Shown here: one piece after another, positions 26,250 through 37,107 of the stretch
Layout: every line of letters starts with the position of its first letter
Numbering within the stretch: the stretch's first letter is position 1
NCBI GenBank assembly: GCA_020002185.1
Contig: CM034534.1
Coordinates: forward strand, 9,563,492-9,627,491
Source: Paraescarpia echinospica
Lineage: Eukaryota > Annelida > Polychaeta > Sabellida > Siboglinidae
Direction of reading: 5' to 3'
DNA length: 64,000 nucleotides
The notes under the pieces: generated by a model
The model's database searches: none
What the model was told of the DNA's origin: nothing
What the model saw: the letters and a program-made list of their open reading frames with translations, nothing else
Made by a program: the position numbers and the translations under genes

Positions 26250-26944
26250 TAAACAAATTTAATTGCACTCCGCACATCTGGGATTTAGGCAATGTACGTG
26301 GCTAAGATAGTTGTCTAGATATTGATTGGATAATAACAATTTGAATTTTTGTCTGGATTTGACGTTTTGTATCTTATAATCGAGATTATTCCATAGTTTT
26401 ATAAAATTATGTTTAGGTAATTTAGATGAAACGTGTTCTGGGCTTCTCTGTATAGAAGAGGTTACATTGTCTAGTAATTGGTGTTTGTTGCTAGATTCTT
26501 TTTTGGTATATAATGTTTGAAGGATTTAGGCAGTGTACTATGGTAATTGTCTACATAAATAGTGAGACATGCAACCTGTGAATATCAGTGATTTTAAGTA
26601 TATTTTCAGATTTAAAAATAGGATCGGTGTGACTTCTAATATATCATTTTTTATTAATTATATAATGTTTTTGTAAAATTTATATCTTTCTTATGGTATT
26701 TCCAATGCCATATTCTTGTACACCGTAAGTTAAGTGACTTTGAATTAAGGTATAATAGAGAGTTTTTAAAGTATTATGTGGCAAAAAATGTTTCATTCTA
26801 TTAATTGCAAAAACTTGCTCTAGATATTTTTGAACTGATTATGTTGATATGTTTTTTCCATGTTAAATGTTTATCAATATGTATTCCTAAGAACTTCACC
26901 GATTCTTCTTTGTTATCCTTTCCAACATGATTAATAATTTCACT

Positions 26945-27415
26945 TCATTCAATTTTAATACAGTTAATTACCTGGTATTTGCTATTCGGTGGACTAAATA
27001 TACCAAAGTTTGTCTTTTTTATATTTAATGACAATTTATTGGCACAAAGCCAATCGTACAAATGTATTAATTCTTGGTTTACGCTGTCAATTAAAGTATC
27101 AATATGAGGACCTGATTGGTATACAGTTGTGTCATCTGCAAAAGATAATAGATTCAGTGACGTAGAGTTAGTTATACCATTGATATAAATTAAAAATAAG
27201 ATTGGTCCAAGTATGGATCCTTGGGGCACTCCACTTATTATGTTTTTTGGAAATGATTGACATTTGTGTATCTCAGTATATTGTTTTCTATTTAATAAAT
27301 AACTTGCAAACCATTTATTGCTTAATCCCCGAATTCCATAAAAGTTTAATTTGTACAGTAAAATATCATGGTTTATTGTATCGAATGCCTTTGAAAGGTC
27401 CAGAAACACAGCCAA
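26945..27415 (-). pseudogene. LINE reverse transcriptase palm fragment
   Basis: A 156-codon open stretch with the core non-LTR RT motifs in order: FLDLSKAFDTINHDIL (residues 4-19), SGVPQGSILGPILFLIYIN (residues 61-79), the catalytic FADD (residues 92-95, at 27131-27142), and NKLSLNIKKTNF (residues 130-141). The motifs match the CR1/L2/Jockey group. The Met is internal: NYRPIS and GFRAKHST-like sequence lie upstream in other frames. The stop after INCIKIE also interrupts sequence that continues downstream (GKDNKEESVKFLGIHIDKHL). Confidence 0.9.
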
Positions 27416-28243
27416 TGTAAGGTCTTGTTATTTTATCATTTGCATCTGCATATCTTTGAGTAGATGCAGTATTGGTTGAATAGTAGAATGTTTTGCACGA
27501 AACCCATATTGGTGTTTATATAAAATGTTATATTTTCTAAGAACATTATTAATCTATTGCATACCATTTTTTTCAAAAATTTGAAATCGCCGGTAGAATA
27601 CTTATAGGTCTATAATTGTTGAACAGTTTATTGTTACCTGATTTGAAGACGGGAATGACTTTTGCAGTTTTTAAGTTTTCAGGAACAATTCCCGTGACAA
27701 AGGATTGGTTTAGTATATGCTCAAGCGGAGTGGCTACTTCATGTATGGTCGCTTGCAGTAGTTTAGTGGATAGACCGTCGAAACCTTCAGTACATTTACT
27801 TTTAAGTTTTCACACAAATATTTATATTTCTGTTGTCTGCGTTGTTTGCATGAACAAATTTACGGGATAGTTTCCTCTTGGGTGTGTTTCAAATTGCTTA
27901 ACCGGAAGAGCTATTGAGTTGCTTATCGATTTATCTATTCCAACAAAAAAATTATTAAATTCTTCTGTAATTTGTTTTAGAGTTGTATTCTCTTGTCCGT
28001 TTATAATGAAAGTGTCAGGTAGTTTGGGGAATTCCTTTTGTTTCTGTATTGCTTGTAGTAGTACAGCCCATGTTTCTTTGATATTGTACTTACGTTTTTC
28101 TAGCATTTTTGTATAATAAGCACTTTTTGCTGCTCATTTAATCTTATTAAAGGCTCTACAATATTCTCTATATTTATTTATGTTTTCTCGATTAGGTCTA
28201 TTTAATTTCTTTTGAAGTAACTTTGATTTATTTAGAGATGAAG

Positions 28244-28795
28244 TCAATATGCCTGAAGTAATCCACGGTTCTTCTTTAATGCATTTTTTCTTAACTTTCG
28301 CAGATTTAATTGGACAAGATATTTCGAAAAGTGATTTATTATCATAAAATTATCATAAGCTTCATTCGCATCGGCAGTGGATAGTATAGTTGAATAATCA
28401 GCCATATCTAATAGATTTCTAAATGGTGCAATGTTTCTTGGGGTCAACTGTCGTACCTGCCTATATTCTGATTTTTTGTGACGAGGTGTACCATAAATTA
28501 TATGAAATATTCCAAAATGATCGGCCAAATCAGTGATAATAGTTCCCGATTCATAACTAGGATGAGTATGATTTGAATATAAGTGGTCTATAAGTGTTGC
28601 CGAATATGATGTTATTTGTGTTGGTTTGGTTACATGCGGAATAAATCCTTGGGATATTACATTATCTATGAAGTCATTGGTTTTTTGATGGGTGACAAAG
28701 TTTAGCAGATTAATGTTATAGTCGACCATTAAATAATCAGTTTTATTTTCATTTGATATTTTATCCTGTATTTCTATTATTTTACTTATAAACAT
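28244..28795 (-). pseudogene. LINE apurinic-like endonuclease fragment
   Basis: An open stretch of 183 codons encodes the C-terminal part of the exonuclease-endonuclease-phosphatase domain that nicks DNA for target-primed reverse transcription. The same frame continues upstream of the first Met to YRPNSAPRAD (near 28835), so the Met is not a true start. Visible motifs are DYNINLL (residues 25-31), the FIPHVTKPTQ-SATLIDHLYSN block (residues 51-74), and TDLADHFGIFH with the conserved Asp and His (residues 87-97). The N-terminal catalytic residues are lost to truncation and the C-terminal side ends in a frameshift. Confidence 0.85.
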
Positions 28796-28985
28796 ATCAA
28801 TATCTGCACGAGGAGCAGAGTTAGGACGATAAATTACACCTAATATAAAAGGTTTATTATGATTACCTTGAACTTAAAAAAATATAGATTCAAAAACATG
28901 GGGTATAAATATAGAGAGATCTATATCCTTGCCCAAGCCTACCTCATGCGAGCAATAATATGATTTACCATAGGTATGTTATTTT

Positions 28986-29804
28986 TGCAATTCCAAATAC
29001 ACGTTTAATGCACAGTTCAGCGTGCCTCATGTGTGGAGCTAAATAACAGTACCCGCATTGTAAATCACAAGGGGAGTGTTTTTGCATAAACTAATTTAAT
29101 ATTTCGCCCAATGTATTTCACAGTTATTTAAGGAATAAACCCTTTTTATATGTTGACAGGGTAATAAATAATCATGCATTGGTTTTTGTAATTTTTGTTA
29201 TATATATAATATATATATATATATATTATATATAATGTATGTATATATTATATGTATACAATGTATTATCATTCTATTTTTCACTTGTATTTTTTCACTC
29301 ATTTTATGAACAATTGAACCTTTTAGTACATTGTGTTAGCTCGTTTGTGCACCGTTATTTAATTTCAGTTAAATCATCAGACAAACTGGTATTTTTGGGG
29401 GTCTGGTAAAAAGGGGTCAGGTCACCAGTATTCAATCTTTTGTAAGCAAGAGTGGAGTTATCTCGGACGTATTCTGTATGACACTTCACTCCATTTGTAG
29501 GAAGCATGTCAAATGCACAAGTCTGCGAGATGGCGCTACTGGTACACCACCAGACCCGTCAAGAATGATGCATTACTGCGTTCAAGACCCCCATCCCCAT
29601 CCCTTCCGGCTTCCCCGGAATTCCTGAGTGAAATAAACAAAACTAAATCTACGAACCGCCCTAAATTGGGCACTAACACCCTTAAAGTTACACTGTTTCA
29701 GTCCTACATACCAGATATATGTGTGAAACTGACGGAGATATGCTTGGACTAATAAATAAATGATAAATGATAGATATATATTATACATACATATATGATT
29801 GTGT
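28986..29804. other. AT-rich spacer with a TA microsatellite
   Basis: Unique AT-rich DNA. A (TA)n stretch lies at about 29200-29260. The 79-codon frame at 29513-29752 and its opposite-strand partner show no recognisable domain. Confidence 0.55.
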
Positions 29805-29975
29805 GGGTGCTAGTAACGTGAATATGTTTAAAAATAAAATCGACACACACCTTAAAAGGGCGGGATACATGTAGATAAAAACTATTGGACTCTCGATAAG
29901 CCAAAAGGCTTCCTTGTCCACTTGCCATCCAGAGTAATTTTCTGGATGGCAATCTTGTTAAATCTTGTTAAATCT
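29805..29975 (+). mobile_element. LINE 3'-end fragment with short tail repeat
   Basis: From about 29818 the plus strand encodes VNMFKNKIDTHLKRAGYM followed by a stop, a typical C-terminal end of a non-LTR RT. A CTTGTCCACTTGCC stretch and three partial copies of CTTGTTAAAT at the end (about 29952-29978) fit a LINE 3' tail. Only about 170 bp remain, so this is a severely 5'-truncated copy. It differs from the tails at 20.1 and 25.5 kb. Confidence 0.6.
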
Positions 29976-31619
29976 TGATGGTTAAGACAAAGTCCCACAC
30001 TGTTTTACGATCTAATGCCGAGGTGAAACCAAGAATATAATGTGTTTTTCTGGTTCAGCTGAGCATTCCTTTTCATGAAATTATTTGTTGTTTGTGTTAC
30101 AATATACAGACATTATGTTGTTAATGCTAACGTTTTATTTATTAATTGCGATACTGAATTATGATTATCATTTCAGCTGAACTAAATTCAACAGGAACAT
30201 ATGATACTGTAAATATTACACATGCAAATACCCATACATAAAGAATTTATAAATAGCCATGATTGCCTTCAGGAGATATGGTGGAAATGGAAAAGAGCAT
30301 ATTTAGTTTGTCCATTTTGCCTATTTTAATAACTATGAGTCAACAAAGAAAAAGTTAAAACCAAATAAGTTTTTTTTTTTTTTTTTTTTTTTTTTTTCCA
30401 CAGAGTTTACAAAAAGAAGCCTATTTTTATTATATGTAACTGAAGACTATATTGTAGTAATTTAGAAGACAGAGGGAGAAAGCTTTGAGATAGATAGAAC
30501 AAGATATGGAATTATAATTGCATAGCATTATGATATGGGAAAATTGAGAGAAAGAAAGAAAGAAAGGAGGGGATAGAAATAATTATATGTGGAATTGAGT
30601 AAACTGAAAGCGAGATTGAGGGACAGGGAGGAGAGAGTAAAATGCATTGCCTTAGTTCACTCAGGTGTATACATGAGTGCCTAGCTAGAGACGATGGTGG
30701 ATATGTGTGAATGAGCACTTGTTGTGCAGAAATTACATCATGGCTGAATGCTCCCCAGAGAAATCGAGTAGGCGTTGGAACAAACTGGTCTGCCAGGAGG
30801 TGAATTATTGAGCTCTTTGAGCAGCCCAGTGCACTGGATACTGCACTATGTAAGAATGTTTGAGTACCTCGTAAAATGTCAAATGCAAGTCTCCATATAT
30901 AACATGTAATCACTAGTGAGCGGTTCTGTAACTGTCTTACTTACCAATGCTAACCTTCTTTGCCCTCAGCGCCTTTGTAAAAGCCACGTTTTTTACATCC
31001 CTTCAGATGAATATTGATAGCCGTGCTCGGTAAAAGGGTATTCACTGCCTCTCAATGCAACCGCACAGCTGTTTTATTTTAATGCACAATCATTATGACA
31101 AACGACTCCACAGTAATTGTTGCGAATGCTTGCCGCAACAAAGCAAATGAGCGACATTGATGGAGAGTCAGGCACTGGAGCATGTACAGGATTCTAGTAT
31201 TCTTTAGCTCCTGGCTGCCGATGCCTATGCAGTGTATCAGACATCAAATTTGTTAGCAGCCGTGCGACCGTTTGCTGCCACTACCCACAGTGCAACTGGT
31301 CACCATGCATCAGGAAATTAAACAATGGTTCAAGGACGAAATATTTTTTTCTGCCTCTAAAATCCAGGCCTGCGAAATTTTATTCAGATATTGATATACA
31401 TACTTACATAATCAATATGACAAAAAGTGTTATGAATTAAGTGATGGCTGTGTTGCTGAATAAAAATGAAAAATAGTCAAATAGTCGCTAAAGCGTCTAA
31501 TGATATGGCTCACAAATCGTGATATGAATATATATATATATATTTATAATGTGACCACTATACTATTAGGTGCTTCGTCTTTGGTATAAAAAGAAATTAA
31601 ACATTTTGTTAACATTTTC
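29976..31619. other. Unique DNA with a 28-nt T run
   Basis: No recognised gene. A run of 28 T at 30370-30397 is followed by CCACAG. It could be the poly(A) tail of a minus-strand retrocopy or simply a homopolymer. A 133-codon minus-strand frame at 30512-30913 is compositionally biased (Ser/His/Leu) and overlaps an AGAAAGAAAGAAAG run, so I do not call it. A (TA)n stretch lies at about 31520-31545. Confidence 0.5.
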
Positions 31620-32039
31620 GGCACTTGTCTAGTATCCGGGCCCTCTTTGATTTCGCCATTATAAACTTATAACCACATGTTTGCCTAAATTCAATATCTC
31701 AGTACATTAATCCCAGGCATAGTTACGTTTTAAGATATTGCATCTTAGTGTATGTTTGAGGCATAAATGGCGCCAAGTTTTGCATCAACATACGCTGCTA
31801 TATCTCTCATTTCACGTGCTTGGTGCGGTAACGCATGGCCACAGCGGTGCAGACTAGCGCAAACCGCTTTGCTATTTGAGCTTTAAAGTACACTAAGATG
31901 CAATATCTTTAAACGTCAATAAGCCTGGGATGATGTTGATTGATGGAACTAATGCAGTGAAGTATGAAATTTAGGCAAACATGTTGTTATAAGTTTATAA
32001 TGGCGAAATCAAGGTGGGCCCGGATACTAAACAAATGCC
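31620..32039. mobile_element. 420-bp fold-back / MITE-like element
   Basis: The ends are near-perfect inverted repeats. The left begins GGCACTTGTCTAGTATCC and the right, reverse-complemented, GGCATTTGTTTAGTATCC. Matching continues through GATTTCGCCATTATAAAC and CATGTTTGCCTAAATT for at least 70 bp, then more loosely through AAGATATTGCATCTTAG, so arms of about 150 bp could fold together. Flanking octamers ACATTTTC (31612-31619) and ATATTTTC (32040-32047) match at 7 of 8 positions, suggesting an 8-bp target duplication as made by hAT-type transposases. It has no coding capacity and would need a transposase from elsewhere. A half copy lies at 21595-21818. Confidence 0.85.
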
Positions 32040-32127
32040 ATATTTTCTTTTCTAAGTTGGAAACCTATATGCATTTTTTTGCCTCACAAATCTTCATTAT
32101 TTAGGTGAGTATCCATCCATGCACTAG

Positions 32128-32148
32128 GAATATATATATATATATATG

Positions 32149-32180
<32 letters not shown>

Positions 32181-32205
32181 TGTATATATATATATATATA
32201 TACAC
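32128..32205. repeat. (TA)n microsatellite
   Basis: Runs of alternating TA interrupted by TGTATT and CACACTG; an open frame across it encodes only Tyr/Ile repeats. Confidence 0.95.
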
Positions 32206-32834
32206 TGTAAGGACTCAGTGTAACTTCCAGTGTCACAGCTTTGTGTGGCTTACAGAGGACTTAAACCATATTGCTGCAACAGCGTATTCATCTCTATAGA
32301 TGGCTGTACCACAAATGAAGGCAGTATTTCCTTGCTTGAAACAGGCACAAGCGTTATGTATTGGATTCAGCCAGCAGCTAGTACTGCAATAAAACATAGT
32401 TGCAGCCACTGCAAGCCACAGGAGACTGTTTGTATTAAACGCCTCATACATCCACTAGAAAAGTGGACCTGAGAAAGTGCCTTTGGGGGTACTGTGAAGG
32501 AGACAGCGGCCATCACTGTTGTAGTTGGAGAGATCATAAACAACAAGAATCGATGCATGACATGGACTACAATAGAGGCACAGGCTAAATGAAACTTTGT
32601 TCAAGACTGTGATGTCAGATGAGTTACAACAACCCAGGACATTTATAAGCGGAATGATGAAGGTTTACACTGTCATCCCAAAAAACAACATCTACAAACC
32701 CAGAAAAGTGGCCTTCCCAAACTTTTTTTGAATTTCATAAAACATGAAAACAAATATAATAATTAAAATGTTGTTTGGTGTTCCGTTGGTTTTTCATTCT
32801 TATTTACAACATTTTAAATTACAAGAATTGACAG
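32206..32834. other. Unique DNA without a recognised gene
   Basis: Overlapping frames of 63-80 codons occur on both strands (for example 32230-32472 plus). None has a motif I recognise and they overlap one another, so no gene is called. The region separates the TA microsatellite from the Penelope-like palindrome. Confidence 0.5.
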
Positions 32835-33556
32835 GGCAGCAAGAATTAACACATACTTTGGAGCGTTTAGTGGAAACTTGCAACATTTCGATCCACCACC
32901 TGTGGATCTTAATCACACATTGATGTCATGGCTCAGATTTTGGCAGAATGATCTGGTTGTAGATGGCGAGCAGGTGGTATCTGTGGTCTCAGTTCATGGT
33001 GGGGGCTCTCTGTTTGATGTATATGGCCTCCTTTACTTTCCTCTTGTGCCAGTTCTGTTCTCGGGCCAAGATCTTGGTGTTATCCATGGACACTGAGTGT
33101 CCTGTGGCCAGACAATGTTCTCCTACTCCTGTAGGTTTGTCCAGGTTTGTGTGTTCTTTGAACCTCTGACTGAGTGGTCTTTTGGTTTCACCGATGTAAA
33201 TGTGGCTGCTGTTGTTGTCACAGGTGATGTGGTAGATGGTTCCACATTGATGTTCTTTTGGGGTTTTGTATTTAGGGTGCAATACCAATGAACGGATGGT
33301 GTTGGCAGGTTTATGGTACAAGTGCACATTGTGTGACTTGTAGATTCTTCCGAGTTGTTCTGACAGCCCTGCTACGTATGGTGGTTCCAACATGGGTCGG
33401 TTTGAGTTCGTTGTTTGTGCATTATTGTTGTTTGTAGGTGGTCTGTTCTCGCTAGGTGGCAGAACTACAAGCGCCCACTCCAGATAGCCATTGGCTCTCA
33501 GGGCGTTGTGGACATATGTAAGTTCTGATTTCCTGTCTTCAACTGTGGTGACGTAC
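32835..33556 (-). pseudogene. Penelope-like element 3' end, copy 1 (GIY-YIG)
   Basis: The minus strand encodes the end of a Penelope-like retroelement polyprotein. First comes the RT/endonuclease junction (TTVEDRKSELTYV, NALRANGYLEW, then a LPPSEN linker), then a GIY-YIG endonuclease: TIYHITCDNN, IYIGETKRPLSQRFKEH, GEHCLATGHS, and the ending NWHKRKVKEAIYI. In this family the domain cleaves DNA for integration. The open frame runs 32989-33618, but its first 20 or so residues are read from the opposite-orientation copy 2, so the biological unit begins near 33556. A stop after TMN (near 32989) cuts the tail early; related sequence continues to about 32835. The RT palm is absent. Confidence 0.85.
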
Positions 33557-34232
33557 ACATGTCTACAACGCCCTGAGGGCCAATGACTATCCGGAGTGGG
33601 CGCTTGTAGTTCCGCCACCTAGCGAGAACAGACCACCTACGAACAACAACAATGCACAAACAACGAACTGTGTTGGGACTACCATATGTAGCAGGGCTAT
33701 AAGAACAACTCAGACGAGTCACACAATGTGCACTTGTACCATAAACCCACCAACACCATCCGTTCAGTTTAGTGGTAGTGCACCCTAAATACAAAACCCT
33801 AAAAGAACATCAATGTGGAACCATCTACCACATCACCTGTGACAATAACAGCAGCCACACTTACATCGGTGAAACAAAAAGACCACTCAGCCAGAGGTCC
33901 AAAGAACACACAAACCTGGACAAACCTACAGGAGTAGGAGATCATTGTCTGGCCACAGGACACTCAGTGTCCCTGGATAACATCAAGGTCTTGGCCTGAG
34001 AACAGAACTGGCACAAGAGGAAAGTAAACGAGGCCATATACATCAAACAGAGAGCCCCCACCATGAACCAAGACCAGGGATACCACCTCCCTGTCATCTA
34101 CAACCAGATCATTCAGCCCAAATCTGAGCCATGTCACATGACATCAATGCATGATCAAGATCCACAGGTGGTGGATTAAAACGTTGCAAGTTTCCATTAA
34201 ATGCTCCAAAGTAAATGTTAATTCTTGCTGCC
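33557..34232 (+). pseudogene. Penelope-like element 3' end, copy 2, inverted
   Basis: Plus-strand counterpart of copy 1, joined head to head at about 33556. It starts inside the NALRAN block, about 13 codons further in than copy 1. The 33772-33999 frame carries TIYHITCDNN, YIGETKRPLSQRSKEH and GDHCLATGHS, and is cut by TGA at 33997-33999 where copy 1 has Arg (CGA to TGA, a CpG-decay change). The same frame then continues EQNWHKRKV and QRAPTMNQDQ. Upstream, 33660-33780 is frameshifted relative to copy 1. The right end (TTGCAAGTTTCC, then GTTAATTCTTGCTGCCC) mirrors the left end of copy 1 near 32835-32880. Confidence 0.85.
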
Positions 34233-34363
34233 CATCCAAATCTTGGAGCCATGAACAATATGTTCGAGTTGACAGTTTATAACAATTATTTATAATAAAT
34301 GTTCTTCTCAGTAGGAACCCTTAAGTTGAGCCCTTCGTGAATTTGGTTCTTTTGTGTCCCATT

Positions 34364-34575
34364 TATATGTAATATGTGAATAGATTAAATTATATGTAAT
34401 ATGTGAATAGGTTAAATTATGTAATATGTGAATAGGTTAAATTATGTAATATGTGAATATGTTCAATTATATGTAATATGTGAATAGGTTAAATTATATG
34501 TAATATGTGAATAGGTTAAATTATATGTAATATGTGAATAGGTTAAATTATATGTAATATGTGAATAGGTTAAAT
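34364..34575 (+). repeat. 25-27-bp minisatellite, 8 copies
   Basis: Eight direct copies of TATATGTAATATGTGAATAG followed by GTTAAAT. Copies 3 and 4 lack one TA (25 bp). Copy 4 also reads ATGTTCAAT, and copy 1 has AGATTAAAT. Confidence 0.95.
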
Positions 34576-35394
34576 TATATCCACTGTCAATTCAGTAAAA
34601 AAGAACATACATTTGTTTAAATAATTGAAAGAACTGTCTTTGAGCATTACATCTTGTGACTAGTCATAGTTGATTCTAATTGAGCGGGCATTTTAAAAAT
34701 ATACTTCTCAGTATTTTACCGTGTATTCTATGCAAAGTTGACTTTCTCTTCATAGAGATGTAGATTAGAGTTCCGTGCTGTGAATCAGTGCCTTTTTAAA
34801 CAGCAAGAGACCTGTATTACATACGGAAGGCAGCAACAGATCTTATTATCAAGATATTAATGTAACATATAAAAATACAGAACCCATATTATTGTTTTCT
34901 GGATGCCAGTTTCACTTGAGACAACATGCCGATGATCATTCTGTGGCTGTCTAAAAGGAAACATTGATTACCGGTGATTGCAGGAGTATTGATTTCTAGT
35001 GTGCAACTCTATGTCATGGTGTTTTTTAACTCAAACATCCATAATCAAGTGTGTGTTTGTGCGTGCGTGCGTGCATGCGTGTGTGCATGTGTAGTGAGTG
35101 CAGTGAAATGAGTGTAAGTGATAATGAGCTCTGTGAGAACTCCTCAGAAATACCAGATGTTGTGGATTCTGAGGAACTCTGCATGTCTGACATTTTTGAG
35201 CAGGACAAACCTCAGAAGGGGTTAATGAAGTGTTAAAAACAGGAAACTTGCTTTTTTGGAAAGTTCTCTTTGAGTGCTGTCAGTTTGCAATGTTTTTAGT
35301 AGTAATCCATACCATGAATTATTCAAGTTGATCTTTGGTGTAGTCAGTGTTGTATTTATATACTTGCAATTCCTTTTTCTGTATCGATGTCAGA
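34576..35394. other. Unique DNA with a GTGC-rich microsatellite
   Basis: A GTGTGC/GTGCGT-rich stretch lies at 35049-35092. Just downstream, 35108-35236 is an open plus-strand run of about 42 codons rich in Ser, Glu and Asp (VSDNELCENSSEIP, then EELCMSDIFEQD). It looks more protein-like than its surroundings. It has no recognisable domain or clear splice site; an exon or transposase fragment is possible but unsupported. Confidence 0.4.
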
Positions 35395-37107
35395 CATGGG
35401 GTCAATTCCATTCCGACATTGGAATTAACCTGCAATTCCAATTATGGAATTGGAATTGAGTTTTGAAAGTTGGTTGGAATTGGATTTTTAGTCCTTTGGC
35501 CGAAGGTCCAAGGGACTATTGCCATCACTCTGCGTCCGCCGTCCACCGTTAGCTGCCGTATCTCAGAAACCGTTCAGCAACTTTTTCTCTAATTTTGCAT
35601 AGACATATCTTAGGGCACTGCCACTATGCACGAGAAATCTGTATTTGATTTAATCATTTTAAGGGCTCCCTAGGGCCTCCAAGGACCCCAAAACTGATAA
35701 AAAAGTAACATTTGGCCTATTTTTTCAAAAACTGTTCAGCAACTTTTTTTCTAATTTGGCACAGACATTCCTTAGGTTAGTATCACTGTACACAAGAAAT
35801 CTGTATTTGATTGAACCATTCTAAGGGCACCTAATGACTCCAAAAAAAGACCCCAAAACTGGTAAATTTTCACATTTTGCCTATTTTTTCAAAAACTCTT
35901 CATTAACTTTTTCTCTAATTTTGCATAGACATTTCATGTGGCAGTGCAACTGTACACAAGAAATCTGTATTTGATTGAATCATTCTAAGGGCACTAAAGG
36001 TCCCCTAAAATGCTAAATTTGCTAACTAAACTGTCTGTTGCAGCAGATGATCTATCATATTAACAGTCCTTTTGTTTAACTAATCCCTTTCCTAGAAAAT
36101 CTGTCACACCTCACTGTGGCTGCCTGACTGGTGTGACTAATCTGTAATTGGACACTGGCAGAGGCTTGCCTCAACTGACAGAGCCCACTAGAGTAGTAGA
36201 TTTGTGTAATGTGCCAGAAACTGCCTGGCCCACTGTCCACTCTGCTTTGTATCATTGAAGCCTTGACTAATATTTAATTGGTCACACACAGCCAGAGCAG
36301 ACAAGCTTGTGTCAACAGACATCATTAAGCCACTAGACCCTTGTTAAGCTGGACAGTTCCTTGTAGGTTTTAAACTGTGTCAAACAGTGAGTCTACCTTT
36401 TGCTCTCAAATAATCTGTCCTCTTAGTTTTACACATAAAGACATAATCTGACATAACTTGATAATTTTGTGTAGCAGCACATTCATACTTCCAGTGTATC
36501 GTTGCAACATAACATACATACTATGTGCCACATTTGAATGTAATATTTCCATGCAATCCATTTGCATATGTAATGTAAAACTTCAACAGCCGTTTTCTTC
36601 ATTTTCACTTTTTGACCCCTACCATGTTCAATGCACCATAACTTCGCCAATTTTTGTAGCAGTCATAATTTTTGAAACCATGTAAAAGCACCATACCCAA
36701 TCTTTACAAGAATGTAAGAAAACAATGTTACAATTTTTTCAACTTATCACTCATTTGGTCAGCCGGGGTCACATATAGACGTATTAGTCCAAAGGACTTC
36801 AGGGCCACTTGGCCCATTTTTTAAATTGGAATTAATTTTTTTCAGCAGCAGACTAATGCTAATGAATTCAACTTATTTTGATGATGTTGAATTAACAATA
36901 GTAAATTTTGTAATCATAACTGATTAAAAATGATTCCGCACACATGTTTTCAAGTACAAATAAAACTGTGTTAAAACCATTTGGAATTGAATTGTTCCTT
37001 AGAATGTTACAAATTGGAATCGGTAATTTGGAATAATGCTTTGCAAGGTTGAATTGGAATTTATTTTTTTAATTGACCGGAATTTACAAAATAGAATTGA
37101 CTCCATG
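35395..37107. mobile_element. AATTCC-rich TIR element split by AGTCC copy B
   Basis: The left end begins CATGGGGTCAATTCCATT; the right end, reverse-complemented, begins CATGGAGTCAATTCTATT (16 of 18 match). Both inner flanks are filled with GGAATT/AATTCC words (35398-35484 and 36823-37085). AGTCC copy B sits in the middle, so removing it leaves a MITE-like element of about 375 bp. No coding capacity. The TIRs are short and one mismatch falls in the core, so the call rests mainly on the shared low-complexity interior on both sides. Confidence 0.65.
35485..36822 (-). mobile_element. AGTCC-family element, copy B (1.3 kb)
   Basis: Shortest full-ended copy. Same left end (TTTTT then AGTCCTTTGGCCGAAGG), 163-bp-type subrepeats at 35.57-36.0 kb, and the same right end (AGTCCAAAGGACT, GGGCCACTTGGCCC, T run). 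Compared with copy A it lacks the YADD-bearing segment and the RT N-terminal segment, joining sequence like 22.9 kb to sequence like 24.5 kb. AATTGGA borders both sides (35478-35484 and shortly after 36822) and could be a target duplication, but the host is rich in that word. Strand follows the RT pieces in the sister copies. Confidence 0.82.

Larger units (their letters stand above)
26250..28985 (-). mobile_element. Minus-strand CR1-like LINE, 5'-truncated, dead
   Basis: About 2.7 kb read on the minus strand as one ORF2-type polyprotein in the order endonuclease, linker, RT, C-terminal region. The endonuclease part (28244-28860) includes VIYRPNS and the ADHFGIF motif. The linker (27822-28106) includes an EEFNNFF motif. 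The RT N-terminal part has VIPVFKSGNNKLFNNYRPIS (about 27580-27660). The palm is at 26945-27415 and a degenerate C-terminal part runs to about 26255. Frames shift at about 28240, 27820, 27420 and 26945 and several stops intervene, so the copy is inactive. The 5' junction cuts the endonuclease near 28985. It differs in sequence from the LINE at 18.4 kb and probably belongs to another lineage. No target duplication was identified. Confidence 0.88.

Noticed and set aside
30512..30913. 133-codon minus-strand frame
   Set aside because: Low-complexity Ser/His/Leu-rich product overlapping an AGAAAGAAAG run; no motif and no neighbouring exon.
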